DNA from: Allodiplogaster sudhausi
Lineage: Eukaryota; Nematoda; Chromadorea; Rhabditida; Diplogasteridae
NCBI GenBank assembly: GCA_945643635.1
Contig: CALZFC010000005.1
Location: 186,001-250,000 of the forward strand
DNA length: 64,000 nt
Reading direction: 5' to 3'
The notes beneath the pieces are model-generated. The model saw only the letters and a program-made list of their open reading frames with translations, had not been told where the DNA came from and did no database searches. The position numbers were made by a program, and so were the translations under genes. This document shows positions 53,353 to 64,000 of the stretch, one piece after another (position 1 is the first letter of the stretch; every line of letters starts with the position of its first letter).

Positions 53353-55288
53353 CTATGAATTGTCTAACCAAAAGGGCAGGACACTGGAGATGCAGAAGCA
53401 TCCGGGAGCCACTAAGATGACCACGTAGTAGAAGTCGCTGAGGACAGTGCGAGCTCGAGCGTACACCTGCATCCATCTTATATTTTCACTAGCTTATTCT
53501 TTAGCGAGTGTTCGGCCGTATAGACTTGTACAGCTTTTCAAATTATCATTACTAATATAATTTACAGTTTACCACGTGTATTACTTGTAACAATTCATAA
53601 TACATTAAAAATACTGTACACATTAGATTTTATAGTCCCTAAGAAAAAGTAAATTGTAAAAAAAAAGAAAAATGGCCACAGCATGATACATACCTGCGTA
53701 GAAAAGTAGACGAGTTGAGCAGCAAAGCTGGCAATACTCATCAGGACGAGGCCCTGGAAGCCATGCAATATTCATAATTGCATCTTCTATTTGTAGAAAA
53801 AAAAAGTAATGATAAAAAGTAGGCAAATCGATTGTAAGCCTAGATTTGGCTTGAACTAAAGACATAAAGAGTATTTTGTACAGAGAATATAAATAGTTCT
53901 AACCTGTTCCATCCTCTCCTTCCTCTGACTGTTCGTGTTCAGTTGACGACGAGTTCGCCAACTCAGCAGAGGCAGAGAGGAGTTTAGAAGAAAGGCGAGC
54001 AGGTTGGAGCAGGCCAGGTAGGCAGTCTGGAGGAGCTCACGGTACTGGAAGAGATGAGAGAGAGAGAGCGCGAGGGGAAGAGAGAGATAGAGAGAAATAG
54101 ATGACCGAAAAGAGAGAGACAGGGATAGAAAAGAGATAGACGGTCTGCAGGAGTATTCCAAAAGATGGGAGATGTGAGCGAGAATCGCTATGGGGAGATG
54201 CAGTTTAAGAAATGTAATCACTGTAATCAGAATGAAAGAAGAAGAAACGGTACGTTTCCGTCATCGAGAGTCTTCGGAAAGTGTGTGGTGCGGTTTCCGG
54301 GAAAGATAAAAGAGCCGTAGTGGAAACCGACCAATGCGTTCGGGACACAACAAAGGAACGGAGCGAAGAAGAGAAGAAGAAGGCAGCTGCGGAAGACGAA
54401 GCGGCGCGTCTGCAAGGATTCTTTCAACAAGGAAAGGAAAATTCGATGAGTTTCCTTTCTCATAATTTAGTGCAAGGAAGGAGCAACATTAAATGCGTTA
54501 ATATTCAATAAATGAAACATATTATTGTTTTCATACCATATAGATGGTAGATTAGTAAATAAATAAATAAATTGACGTTTGTGACCTGCGCAGACTGAAA
54601 GGGCACAGCGAGAGCGAGTGCACGCGAGAGAGCAATCACAACGAGACCCTGCAGCGGCATTCCCTAAATGGGACAGAGACGACCACTTGGGAATAGTCTC
54701 GTGATAGGGACGACATGCGATTAATAGAACATTTATCGTGATAAGATTGTAACCCAAACTGTGGACAGCACGTCGACTGTCCACAGTTTGGGCTACAATT
54801 AGAAGGAAAGTTAACGGACATCATCACTCACTTTTGGTAAGATAAAAAAAAGACAACAACATTTGAGCAAATAATTCTTTAGAGCAAATCTGAAACATAA
54901 AAAAGATGTGTCCAACCTGTGCCCATTGCATAGTCGCATGAACATACGGAGAGAGACCGTGCGCCTCGAGGAAGTCGAAGAAGGGACTCGCGAAGAAGAG
55001 GCAGTTGAGATGTTGACCGATAAAGTTCATTGCTGCCGCAAACATATCCTTGAACTTCGTTATATAAACTTTTATTTTAAAAAACAGAAATAAAATAAAA
55101 TTAAAAAAAATCTAGAAAAAAATATATTTAAGCACCACAAATCCGCAGATGACGATGAGACGAAAGGTTTCAAAACTGGAGAACGCGCGATCGGAGAGGA
55201 TTCGTAGGTAGACAAGGGTGGCGATGGCGAAGGTGGGCACGGCAATCGAGACCGAGATCAACGAAGAGATCGACGGGGCCGTCACCAT
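53353..55288 (-). CDS. Family I seven-transmembrane chemoreceptor-like GPCR, copy 3, 277 aa
   Basis: Exons in order: 55136-55288, 54917-55048, 54586-54663, 54254-54409, 53904-54044, 53694-53753, 53353-53466. They total 834 nt, all phase 0, ending TAG. It is a close paralogue of copy 2: exons 1-6 are identical in length and exon 7 ends six codons earlier (FWLDNS). The seven helices, the TM3 SRALALAVP motif and the PGNRTTHFP sequon are conserved. A minus-strand AATAAA lies at 53,108-53,113, about 240 bp past the stop. The intron between exons 2 and 3 has gained a 54-bp hairpin. The gene appears intact. Confidence 0.82.
54746..54799. repeat. 54-bp hairpin insertion in receptor copy 3 intron 2
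   Basis: 23-bp arms, one mismatch: CCCAAACTGTGGACAG on the left and CTGTCCACAGTTTGGG on the right, around CACGTCGA. The copy 2 intron near 45,575-45,605 has no such hairpin, so it is a recent miniature insertion. Confidence 0.75.
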
Positions 55289-55803
55289 TATTGGGATCTG
55301 CAACATGCAGATCGTTTTACAGAAAGACGTTCCGTTCTTTAACTGCTTTATATTTTAATCTGTTACTGGAAGAGGATATTTATCTGTGTGCTCTGGAAGT
55401 TCATTGAGCTGATGTAATAGGTTGCTTGGAATTCTCTTATATATTTCATAACAAATTGTTATATAGAGAATTTTCAGCATTTAATAACTAGATTTTTAAT
55501 ATTACTTGTAATTAAGAATTATTTTTTAAGCAAATTCTAACCAGCTCAGCAGCAACCGGGTATACAGACATTTGTAGTAAACACTGATTACGAAAGCCTT
55601 TCGTCCTATATATTTTGTGCGATATGTCAAACATTGGTTTCTTATTAGTGAGTAGAAGAAGTAATCAAAATAGGAATGTAGAACAAATTAGCGGCAGTTT
55701 TATAGAAGCATGGCAGACATCAAAAAATGAGAGTGATCGTGAGATAAGGGGGAGCGTGAAGACGACAGATCTAATGTAATATGACGAGCAAAGAAAGTAG
55801 AGA

Positions 55804-55836
<33 letters not shown>

Positions 55837-55860
55837 GGAGAGAGAGATAGAGAAAGAGAG

Positions 55861-55897
<37 letters not shown>

Positions 55898-58085
55898 AAT
55901 AGAAACGAGAGAGAGAGATTGGATTCGATAGTGGCGGAGATGTGGATAATTCGCTCTGTGCATACTCGCTAGAGAATTCAAATGTGCGGTAACACCGCCT
56001 GAGGCAATCTGGAAGATAATTAGGATCTAGTGAATGAAATATGCCGCACACTTTACTACGTCAACAAATAGACCTAGATGTTTCGAGAACAATAGTACTT
56101 CTAAGAGGAAGTGTTCAAATCGTTATGAACCACAAACTTGCATCTTACAATGTTCGCATTGTTCACAAGGTATTGCTATACTTCTGACAACTTCTTGCGC
56201 CGATGGGAATGAAGGGCACATGGAAAGGAAGTGTATAACGTTCCTCGCTAATGTTGATGTTGCCTCAACTGTATTCAGAAATTTTTTGATATTAATTTTT
56301 ATGCCTTTTGTCAATCTTCTGCAATACTAGTAAGAATAGTACGAAGAAATATGATGCATATGTTTGACATTTTCACGTGTTCGCTTGACCAGCGTATTTG
56401 TAATCTACTAAGAATCACTCTAAAATATGTGCTGAAAGCAATTTTACCTATTTTGCTTTTTTATATAGGGTTTTGGATAAAAATCACTTACAATTCACAG
56501 GAATTATTATCTGCGCGTTAAAATTCAGCTGTTAATTATAATAAAAATTGTGCGCAACAGTCCTTCTTTAAAGAAGGGCGATCACCAAAAAATTGCAATT
56601 GTATGTTCAAACGTGCAAAGGTTTCAAACGTAAGTTCATTTAATTACTCAAAAAAGTACGGTAGATGAGAAGCTAAAGTAGCGCTGATTTCGAGGCGAGA
56701 AGTTATTGCTCGTTTACTAATTTCATACTGTTTTGCATAATATTTTTTTAGTTTATTGTAGAATATTCACATACTAAAGGGATAAAGCATGAAACAAACA
56801 AATGTCTTAAAATATTTGTAAATTGAATCTTTCCGCGATGGGTAAGTGGCAGCAAATCTACTGTCGAGTGCTGTAACACCACGTTTTTGCACTGACACCA
56901 ATCACAAATTCATTCAAAAATTGCATTTTCAAGTATCTTAAACTTGAATATGGAACTTTTTTATGCTATTTCATTTGCCTTTTCTTTTTCCTCATGCCCA
57001 AGACTATTCGAAAATACCTAAGATGTTTCAGAAATCGGCAATTACTTTTCAGTGATCCTTTAACAAATTGTAATTTTCGAAAAGCAGAAAAGATATGATG
57101 TGCTACTAACACTATTACTTTTTTCTTCTGAGTTGTCTTACTGTTTCTTGTTTTCTAATTACTTTTCCGCTTGTAAAATCTAAGTTTGACCCTCGATTTC
57201 GTACACTTCTAAAAAAAATATTTGCTTTTTTTTCTTCTTCTTTAATTGCCCTACTTACTAGTACTTCATACGTCCAATTTCGCGCACAGCAACGCCGCAT
57301 ATTCTCTCTACAGATTACAAGGGTTTTATTCAGTTTTGAAAAAAATTTCCACCTACATACATACATTTGCACTTTTTGACGTATTTTCAAACGATAAATG
57401 AAAAGAATGGATTTGGCACCCTCGGAGACGACGGGCACCTTGGAGATCCTTGCAATAACAGCACTCTGCCCCCCCCTCCCTTGGTGGCGCCGACGGTGGA
57501 AATGGAGTGTGCATTCAGCGCCAGTCTCTCAAACAGCTCGGATGCCGAATACTGCGCCGTTTCCTAGCGGGGCCTCACTTCCTAGCTGTCCTTCGGTGTC
57601 GAGGTTTCAGTTTACCCTTCCCCCCTCCTATTATTTTCCTAGTCTTCATAATACATACGCGGTATTACAAATCTCAATGTTGTCAAATCTATATATTTAT
57701 GATGAATGAATAAATAAATGAAGGCTCGACGACCACAAGCGACTTCAAATTTTTAACCGTCATGCAAAGGCTCATGATACATGGAGTTTTTTTTTCTATG
57801 AATAAAGCGAACGGAAATAAATAAGTACACCAACGAGAGATGCAACTACAATATTCATGCAAATGCAAATAAATTGAATTTCGTGCTCATTTAGGATGTC
57901 CAAGATGTAGAGCAAATACAAATTCCAGTGAAACCTAACATCACCTATCTTGAATCACCCGTAGACTGATCCTCCTTCCCCTTTTCTTGCACTTCGGAAT
58001 CGAGGAGGACAAGCTGGAATATAATTAAGTAAGTAGCCCATCTAAAACAAGTAGCAATTTGGAATGCAAGTGAAATGCGATGACA
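55289..58085. other. Spacer between receptor copy 3 and Srg-like copy 2
   Basis: (GA)n-rich block at 55,800-55,915. 55,370-56,420 matches 46,200-47,120. The segment 57,400-57,570 is GC-richer, with open frames on both strands (plus: LAPSETTGTLEILAITAL), and could be an isolated exon, but I recognise no family. The rest is AT-rich with nothing identifiable. Confidence 0.5.
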
Positions 58086-61000
58086 TCATCTCGTTGTCCG
58101 TGGACTTGTGGTTGAGCGAGTGAGCGTCGTGCGGTTGGCGGGCAGCGGCGTGCTGCTAAATTGGCTTGAAGCCCCGCCCCCAGCAGAAATCGTGAGAACC
58201 TGGCTGGTGGCTCCGCCCCTTCCGCATCGCATCCAGCGCGGTAGCACCGCCTCACGCATCGTGTGCGAGAAGGCGAGCAGACACCGGAAAGGGCATTAAT
58301 TAATCGTGTTGCTCCTTCTCATGAGCTGTAATTAGGTACATATGTAGCTGTAATATAATCATAGTTAAACAAAAATCCATTGATCCCACGAAGAAAATTA
58401 CTGAAACTGTGGCAATATCTACATGCATATTCCGTGAGTAAATGAAGCATTTTATAGACTAGTATTTTTTCAGCTTACTAATAGACACGTTTCCACTTTG
58501 TTTTGTGATTAAAAGAAGAAAAAGAGAGAGCAGATAATGCTGAAGGGCCCACCAGAACGGTAAGGCGCAAGAGACGGCTTGAATGGGCGTGGTGATGTAT
58601 TGCATCACGAGGTCTTGCGTGTAATCGGCGATGATCTACGCCATTGCCTTGCTGGTTTTTGAGAACTGTAGATCAGTACATTATCTACGCCATAATGTAC
58701 TGATCTACAGTTCTCAAAACCAGCAAGGCAATGTACATATGACGCGATTTGCGAGAGTTTCAAAATGGCTGGGGACCCGGCAAAATTAAATTTCGCTCAA
58801 AAGCTCTTTATAGGTACTTTTTAACACGGAGAAACGATTGGAATGGGTCCGGGAGTCTGAAAACGCCATTTTGGCGAGTTATGCAAGATTTAAAATGCGA
58901 GAGCTCGGAGAGACATGCCGAGATGTCCGCACATTCGCGTTCGCAGCTTCGCGCACAATAAAGCAATATTTATATAAATTATACCATAAATAGAGCAGAT
59001 ATTTCTTTAGAACTTTGTTAAAGTAGAATTTTAAAATATTCAATTTTAGAGTCGCTGTGGCCTCTAGACTTTGGAGAGGCGTCGTTTTCTTATATGGCAT
59101 TTAATCATGGGTTTTCTATCTCATTTCGTAGAGCTGAAAATTCTCTTTCGAATGAGCTTTCGGATGTCAGATATCAACGAGCTCTTTAATGTTTCCCAGT
59201 ACTTAAACTGCTGAGTTCAGCGCCTGAGCAGCATTTCTTAGGGTTATGTCGGGCACGTCATAATAAGCGCATCTTCTAGTGACCTCTGGACACGCATAGA
59301 GTATTGCTAAACGGTTTGACTGGCAATCATGAAGTCCAAGGTTCGATTCCCGAGGGAGTCGAAGAGTTTTGCCCGTTAATGAAAATATTTCTTTTGCATT
59401 TAAATTGCATTTATAGCCTTAAAAGTGAATTCCCTCGGCTAACATTCGACAGATTATCGATTGGGTTGCACTTTCGGCGTTGACATCGCCCATACAAAGT
59501 GCGCGTCGCTCCGCAGGCGCTGAATCCCGCGCATTTCAACAGTTTAAGGAATGGGAAGCATTAAAGAGCTCGTCGATATCTGACATCCGAAAGCTCATTC
59601 GAAAGAGAATTTTCAGCTCTACGAAATGAGATAGAAAACCCATGATTAAATGCCATATAAGAAAACGACGCCTCTCCAAAGTTTAGAGGCCGCAGCGGCT
59701 CTAAAATTGAATATTTTAAAATTCTACTTGAACAGCTTTCTAAAGCAATATCTTCTCTATTTATGGCAAATATTTAACAAATACTGCTTTATTGTGCGCG
59801 AAGCTGCGAACGTGAATGTGCGGACATCTCGGCATGTCCCTCCGAGCTCTCGAATTTTAAATCTCGCATAACTCGCCAAAATGGCGTTTTCAGACTCCCG
59901 GACCCATTCCAATCGTTTCGTCGTGTTAAAAACTACCTATAAAGAGCTTTTGAGCAAATTCTAATTTTGCCGGGTCCCCGGCTCTTTAGATCCCTTGCGA
60001 TTCTCTCGCAAATCGCGTCATATGTAGATGATCGCGATCGAGACTGGATTATTCTTGCATTAGGCCTAAGAATGATAATTGACGGTAAAATAAAGCACCC
60101 ATTTTCTCAAGTTGACTTTCTGTATGTATAAATGTAGCTTAAAATAATTGTTTTTTTTGCGTATATCTAGCGTCAAGATTTAGAAAAAAGGAAGATGCAT
60201 GTTTGAATGATAAATAAGAAGAATGGAAAAGAGAAGAATTGAAGGTGGACTGACCATCGAGACATAGTAGACGAGGTAGGCAGCGAAGCCGAGCACGGAA
60301 GTGACGGCGATTCCGCGCTCGGCTCTGCCCCTCGAGTCGTTCCGCTGCGGGCTTCGCTTGCTTATGATGAGAAAGACGAGGGCGACATTGGCAACGAGCG
60401 TTAGAGCGGCCATCACTGCCAAGTACGCCTTTTGGAGGAGGAATGCAAACTGGAAAAGAGAGCTAGATCATTGGCAAGCCAGATTTATGCTCAATTGTAT
60501 TTTATTAACTTTACTTTTTTTCAACCACATGAGCCATATATATATATACACTCTGATTCAACATATTTGCTTTGATTTATGCGCGGTTTTTTTTTAAATA
60601 TTACCTTTCAAAAGCCATTCATTGAGAGGAAAATTGTGCAAATAAAGCAGGATATATGTATGTATAACTAAATACATATTGTATTATCAGCAGTGAAATA
60701 AGTAAAAACGGTAAAATCAAATAATTTGCGGTGAAATAAAGGAAGACATGCCGAGTAGTCAGATTGAAAGTCAAGGAGCATGGTCTTGACGCCGTCTGGC
60801 TGAAGGACTTCGAAGTAGTAGAATCCTTTGTACGCACTCGGAGCAGACATCGGAATGGGCAGCAGGAAGATGAGGGCGACGCTCACGTAGAAGAGGGGCG
60901 AGTCGTGCTAAAGTCGCGAAATAAGCACACATTCAACCGTTCCAACGATACGAAAACATCCGTTGAACGCTTCTTCTTTTATATAGAAAAGAAGAAAGAA

Positions 61001-61946
61001 AAAGGAGAAATAAGAAAACTTATGGTTAGAAGAATGGTTAAAGGAAAATCATAATAAACATGGATTATTTATAAGATAATATTAAAACAAAAGCTTTTTG
61101 AACGAAATTCTATTTACGCTGCTTTAAAATGGCTTCGCATACCCGATCTGTATACGGAAAAGCCATGGCCTTCAGGCGGTTGATGACAATCGCAAAGCTG
61201 GCCTGCACTTGTGCCCCTTGAGAGTAGAACACGAGAAAGCAGCCCGTCTTCGAGAGGTTCGACCGTTCGAGCCAGTCGAACCTAACAAGTTGGTTTTATT
61301 ATTATTATTTTTAATTTGTCGAATTCGCGAATTCACTTGCCAGAAAAACCATGTCGGCCACGTTGTTAGAGTTAGGAAGAACATCGAACTGAGGTACGCG
61401 AAGATGTCCTGCATGTCGGAAATGAAAATAATCTCTTTCTGTCTGAGCGTTACTATTTGTATGTAGATATGTATATCATAAAGTATTGATTCGTTACTAC
61501 ATACATATTTATATACCTAAATGAAGATATAATGTTGAGTATTCATTCTTTACTACATGTATGTAAATAGATATATTACGCAGTATTGATTCGATACTAT
61601 ATGCAGATACATATATTATGGAGCATTAATTCGTCAATGTCTTTTTTCTCTTTCACTTACGGCCATTCCGGCGATAACAATAATGCGAAAGATGTACAGG
61701 GCGCGATAGGTCTTATTGGCGAGAATTCGATAGTAGACGAAGAGTGCGAAGGGGAAAGTGGCCAGTCCGATCGCGAACATCGGCAGAGTGACGGCGTAGT
61801 CGAGTGTGTTCAGAAAGTCAATCTCAAATTAATTAATCAGACAATGGAAAAAGATGAAAATGATAATATGCACATAAATCGATCAGCTGAGACAAAAAAA
61901 GAAAACAAACGTCAATGTCAAATTCCGTTGATTCCTCACTCGCCAT
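58086..61946 (-). CDS. Family II (Srg-like) seven-transmembrane chemoreceptor, copy 2, 345 aa
   Basis: Exons in order: 61911-61946, 61661-61822, 61341-61408, 61143-61281, 60752-60907, 60255-60449, 58553-58635, 58086-58284. They total 1,038 nt, the same predicted length as copy 1 despite compensating 3-bp indels. The start gives MASEESTEFDID; TM3 carries SFAIVINRLKAMAFP; TM7 lies in exon 7 and the tail is Ser/Thr/Gly-rich. Introns after exon 3 (GCAAGT) and exon 5 (GCATGT) begin GC. The tail exon again lacks an AG (CCTTTCCG then G). Exon 2's acceptor is TTTGAG. Intron 6 (58,636-60,254) has swollen to 1.6 kb through a 92-bp hairpin and a 1.3-kb foldback element. The coding frame is otherwise intact. 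Confidence 0.75.
58642..58733. repeat. 92-bp near-perfect hairpin
   Basis: The arms 58,642-58,684 and 58,692-58,733 are inverse copies (CATTGCCTTGCTGG and CCAGCAAGGCAATG at the tips) with one length difference in a T-run and a 7-base loop. The loop TCTACGCCAT echoes the flank GATCTACGCCAT. It sits inside an Srg-like gene intron, immediately beside the 1.3-kb foldback. Confidence 0.85.
58736..60024. mobile_element. 1.3-kb foldback element in Srg-like copy 2 intron 6
   Basis: The termini CATATGACGCGATTTGCGAG and CTCGCAAATCGCGTCATATG are exact inverses flanked by TA on both sides (58,734-58,735 and 60,025-60,026). The arms of about 500 bp (58,736 to about 59,232, and about 59,506-60,024) are strongly similar, including GAAAACGCCATTTTGGCGAG and GAGCTCGGAGAGACATGCCG. 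The spacer holds a tRNA-like segment. No transposase is present. It is absent from the paralogous intron in copy 1 (48,603-48,895). Confidence 0.85.
59280..59365 (+). ncRNA. tRNA-like pol III segment in foldback spacer
   Basis: GGTTCGATTCC (59,340-59,350) is an exact match to the tRNA B box/T-loop consensus. It is preceded by ATAGAGTATTGCTAAACGG (D-arm/A-box-like) and GTTTGACTGGCAATCATGAA (anticodon-arm-like), and followed by CGAGGGAGTC. The spacing fits a tRNA or tRNA-derived SINE head, but acceptor pairing is poor, so a degraded tRNA or SINE fragment is likelier than a functional tRNA. Confidence 0.45.
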
Positions 61947-64000
61947 TGCGACCGGACGCTTTACGAGATTGTCCTTCTAAAATAGATATTAATGCACTTT
62001 CTTTAGGCTTTTTTTTTCTATCAACTTAAAGTTCTGGTAGACAAGCGATCGATTGAAATATGGAAAGGTGGACTTCTACAAGAATCTGAGCCCGGGATGT
62101 TGTGGGGCTGTCCTTGACAGGTCCATCCCTGGCCAGCTCTTTCTAGCTGCATTTCAGGAGTGCGCTTGCATTAGCCACAGAAGTCATAACGTCTACGTGA
62201 TATCTACTTTTCGTGGACATAAAATATTTCATTCTGATAATTAAAAATATCGAAACCTGTTGGCTTGTGTACAGCACATTGTGCCTTGACAGAACTGCGC
62301 CACTGTGAGTGCATAATACAGTAGTCGTCAATGACTTTCAATTTCTACGGCAGTGTCTTATCGCTGATGTAAGCATTAAAACAAGTACTAAAGATACCGT
62401 GCACAGGTGCAATGGAAGGCCTTGCTCCACAACGCTTTTTCGTTAATGCCACAAGCGCCAGGTGCGGTTTGAGATCTTGTCATTTAACAAAACTTGTGCT
62501 GTCGTCACATTTCGTCAAAAAAATTGCCACACACCTACACACATATTAGCCTGTTATAATATCACTTATCCATTGTTTGCCGGGCGCGAAATGTCACGAG
62601 AGAGCGTGTGAAAGGTCACAACTATTTAAATACATACTAAACGCAGCTTGTGATGGCTTTCATGGAGAAGTTACTGATGTGTGGTTTTCATTTTTAGTAT
62701 TTTAGATTTTTTAGTAAAATTAATTCTATAAGGGTGGTGCCAAGAAGATTAGTCGCTTCACGAGAAGTAGTAAGGTCGTCAAGCTTAGGGTGACGCAGGA
62801 GCTGTAGAATTCGGAAGGGGAAATTCGGTTGGCAGTAGAGTCAGAGTATAGAGCGAGAGATAGAGAGAGAGAGAAAGAGAGTGATAGAAAGAAGAAATAT
62901 TCACGGTTATGGAAACATTGAAAATTATGACATGCATCCAAAAAGAAATGAACAGCGTCGTGTGGACTTTGGCTCGCACACCAAACTTTCAAATCTGAAT
63001 GCCCGAGACACTTGAGAAATTCTCTCGATTTGTTACTCAATCATAGAATTTCTTTATGTGTGTGCAACTGTGGATTCTTAAAGAAAAGGTAATGGAGATG
63101 TTTGCAAAATGACAGGTGGACTTTCACATACATACGTATTTTCTTTAGAACAGTTTCTTCTCGCTCTAGGTGGAGACGCGTTTGGACGCTGAAAATACAT
63201 ATGTACATACATATGTCCGTATGTGCATATGTATATTTAAAACATTTCCTAACTCTAAGGCATAAATTCAATTTCATATGTATGTACGTGTTTTCAGATT
63301 GGGGGGCAGGGAAAAAATATTGTTTTTATTGATAAATCATGAGCAAGTCACATACGGAAGGCGCCTTCGACATTGCTAGCTATTAGATTACTGCTCTCGA
63401 CTTCGTCGTAATTGAATGTTTTCAAAACGTATTACAGGATGTTTGAGGAATTGTTAACTGTTATTCCGGGAAAAAAAAGAAAAAGAAATATGTCTCGCTT
63501 CCGTTCACAGGCATTAAAGTATTAAAGTTCTCATTTTAAATTTAACAAAGAAAAACTACAATGAAAGAATTTAAAAAAAAAAATTGAAATAATGGCATGT
63601 AGAATAGGTCGAGTTTTCTTTCTTTTCGTGGAAGCTGGAAAATACCACCAGTTTCCAATTATGTTGAAGGTTCCGCTCTGGACGATGAGATAAATCGAAA
63701 CGTATGTTTAACATTTGGACCTCGCGCCGAATTGGAAGGAGAATGAGACAGCAAAGTTGATTATCTGGCAGTAGGAAATGCATTAGCCAAAATGCATATT
63801 TGCAATAATGTAGGGGAACTGAACAGTTTGTGCATTAATTCTTGGTAAATGTGAGAAGGCTTTTCCGGGAAGACGTAAAATGCATCAAGTTATTCCTTGC
63901 GACAGCGATAAAATGCATTGGCAGTTTTTAGTTGCCCCTGCTTTTTATCGCTGTCGCAAAGTTTAAGTGTAATCTGTAGGTAGCAAATATCTTTTTTTTT
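61947..64000. other. Right flank: second-unit copy of 51.1-53.0 kb
   Basis: No gene recognised. It follows 51,000-52,950 with many substitutions and indels. (GA)n sequence at 62,850-62,885. Pairs such as TGTGCTGTCGTCA (51,603 and 62,496) and GGCGCCTTCGACA (52,562 and 63,361) show the alignment. A short inverted pair (TTTATCGCTGTCGC near 63,945 and GCGACAGCGATAAA near 63,900) lies near the window end. Confidence 0.5.

Noticed and set aside
58108..58299. Plus-strand frame with VRLAGSGVLLNWLEAPPP
   Set aside because: The paralogous plus frame (48.1-48.25 kb) contains a stop, while the minus-strand tail exon stays open in both copies with frame-preserving indels and a shared stop.
59280..59365. 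Functional tRNA gene
   Set aside because: The B box is exact but acceptor-stem pairing is poor and the anticodon arm is not convincing; kept only as tRNA-like.

Overview
The window looks like nuclear DNA of an invertebrate animal, most likely a nematode. Genes are split into many short exons (60-210 bp) with small introns and mostly TTTCAG-like acceptors. Four of the coding loci are worm-type gene families: two families of seven-transmembrane chemoreceptor genes in tandem, and a MATH-BTB gene. Introns and spacers are full of (GA)n/(CT)n tracts, MITE-like elements and foldbacks. No ribosomal RNA, operon-like bacterial genes or phage genes are visible. The species assignment is inference from gene families.

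Layout. 1-16,900: a satellite array with a 136-bp monomer, a 166-bp variant carrying a 30-bp internal duplication, and several layers of higher-order repeat (4.19 kb, 1.01 kb, 1.45 kb, 1.89 kb). 16,901-21,833: spacer dominated by a 3.9-kb foldback element (17,658-21,554) with Tc1/mariner-like termini and TA flanks. A second, 640-bp foldback is nested in one arm at a TTAA site. 21,834-30,310 (+): a complete 12-exon malate/lactate dehydrogenase (Ldh2 family) gene. Its 4.8-kb intron 7 encloses a complete 12-exon cyclopropane-fatty-acyl-phospholipid-synthase-like gene on the opposite strand (24,538-27,579). 30,738-32,829 (-): chemoreceptor gene family I, copy 1. 35,040-37,687 (-): a 5'-truncated, frameshifted CR1/Jockey-like LINE with an (AT)n tail. 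38,647-41,751 (-): a MATH-BTB gene whose exons can run on, in phase, into six exons of a multi-pass membrane protein. 43.6-63.9 kb: a tandem duplication of about 10 kb, each unit holding one family I receptor (44,148-46,081; 53,353-55,288) and one Srg-like family II receptor (48,066-50,996; 58,086-61,946), all on the minus strand. The two units differ by intronic MITE and foldback insertions.

Functional picture. The receptor genes are a lineage-specific chemosensory cluster. The dehydrogenase and the lipid methyltransferase are probably housekeeping or metabolic genes that happen to be nested. The strongest oddities are the nested antisense gene, the possible MATH-BTB-transmembrane fusion, several GC-AG introns and apparently AG-less acceptors, the nested foldbacks, and the layered higher-order satellite with a conserved 8-bp dyad. 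All exon models were made by hand from reading frame, splice dinucleotides and paralogue comparison, without transcripts.
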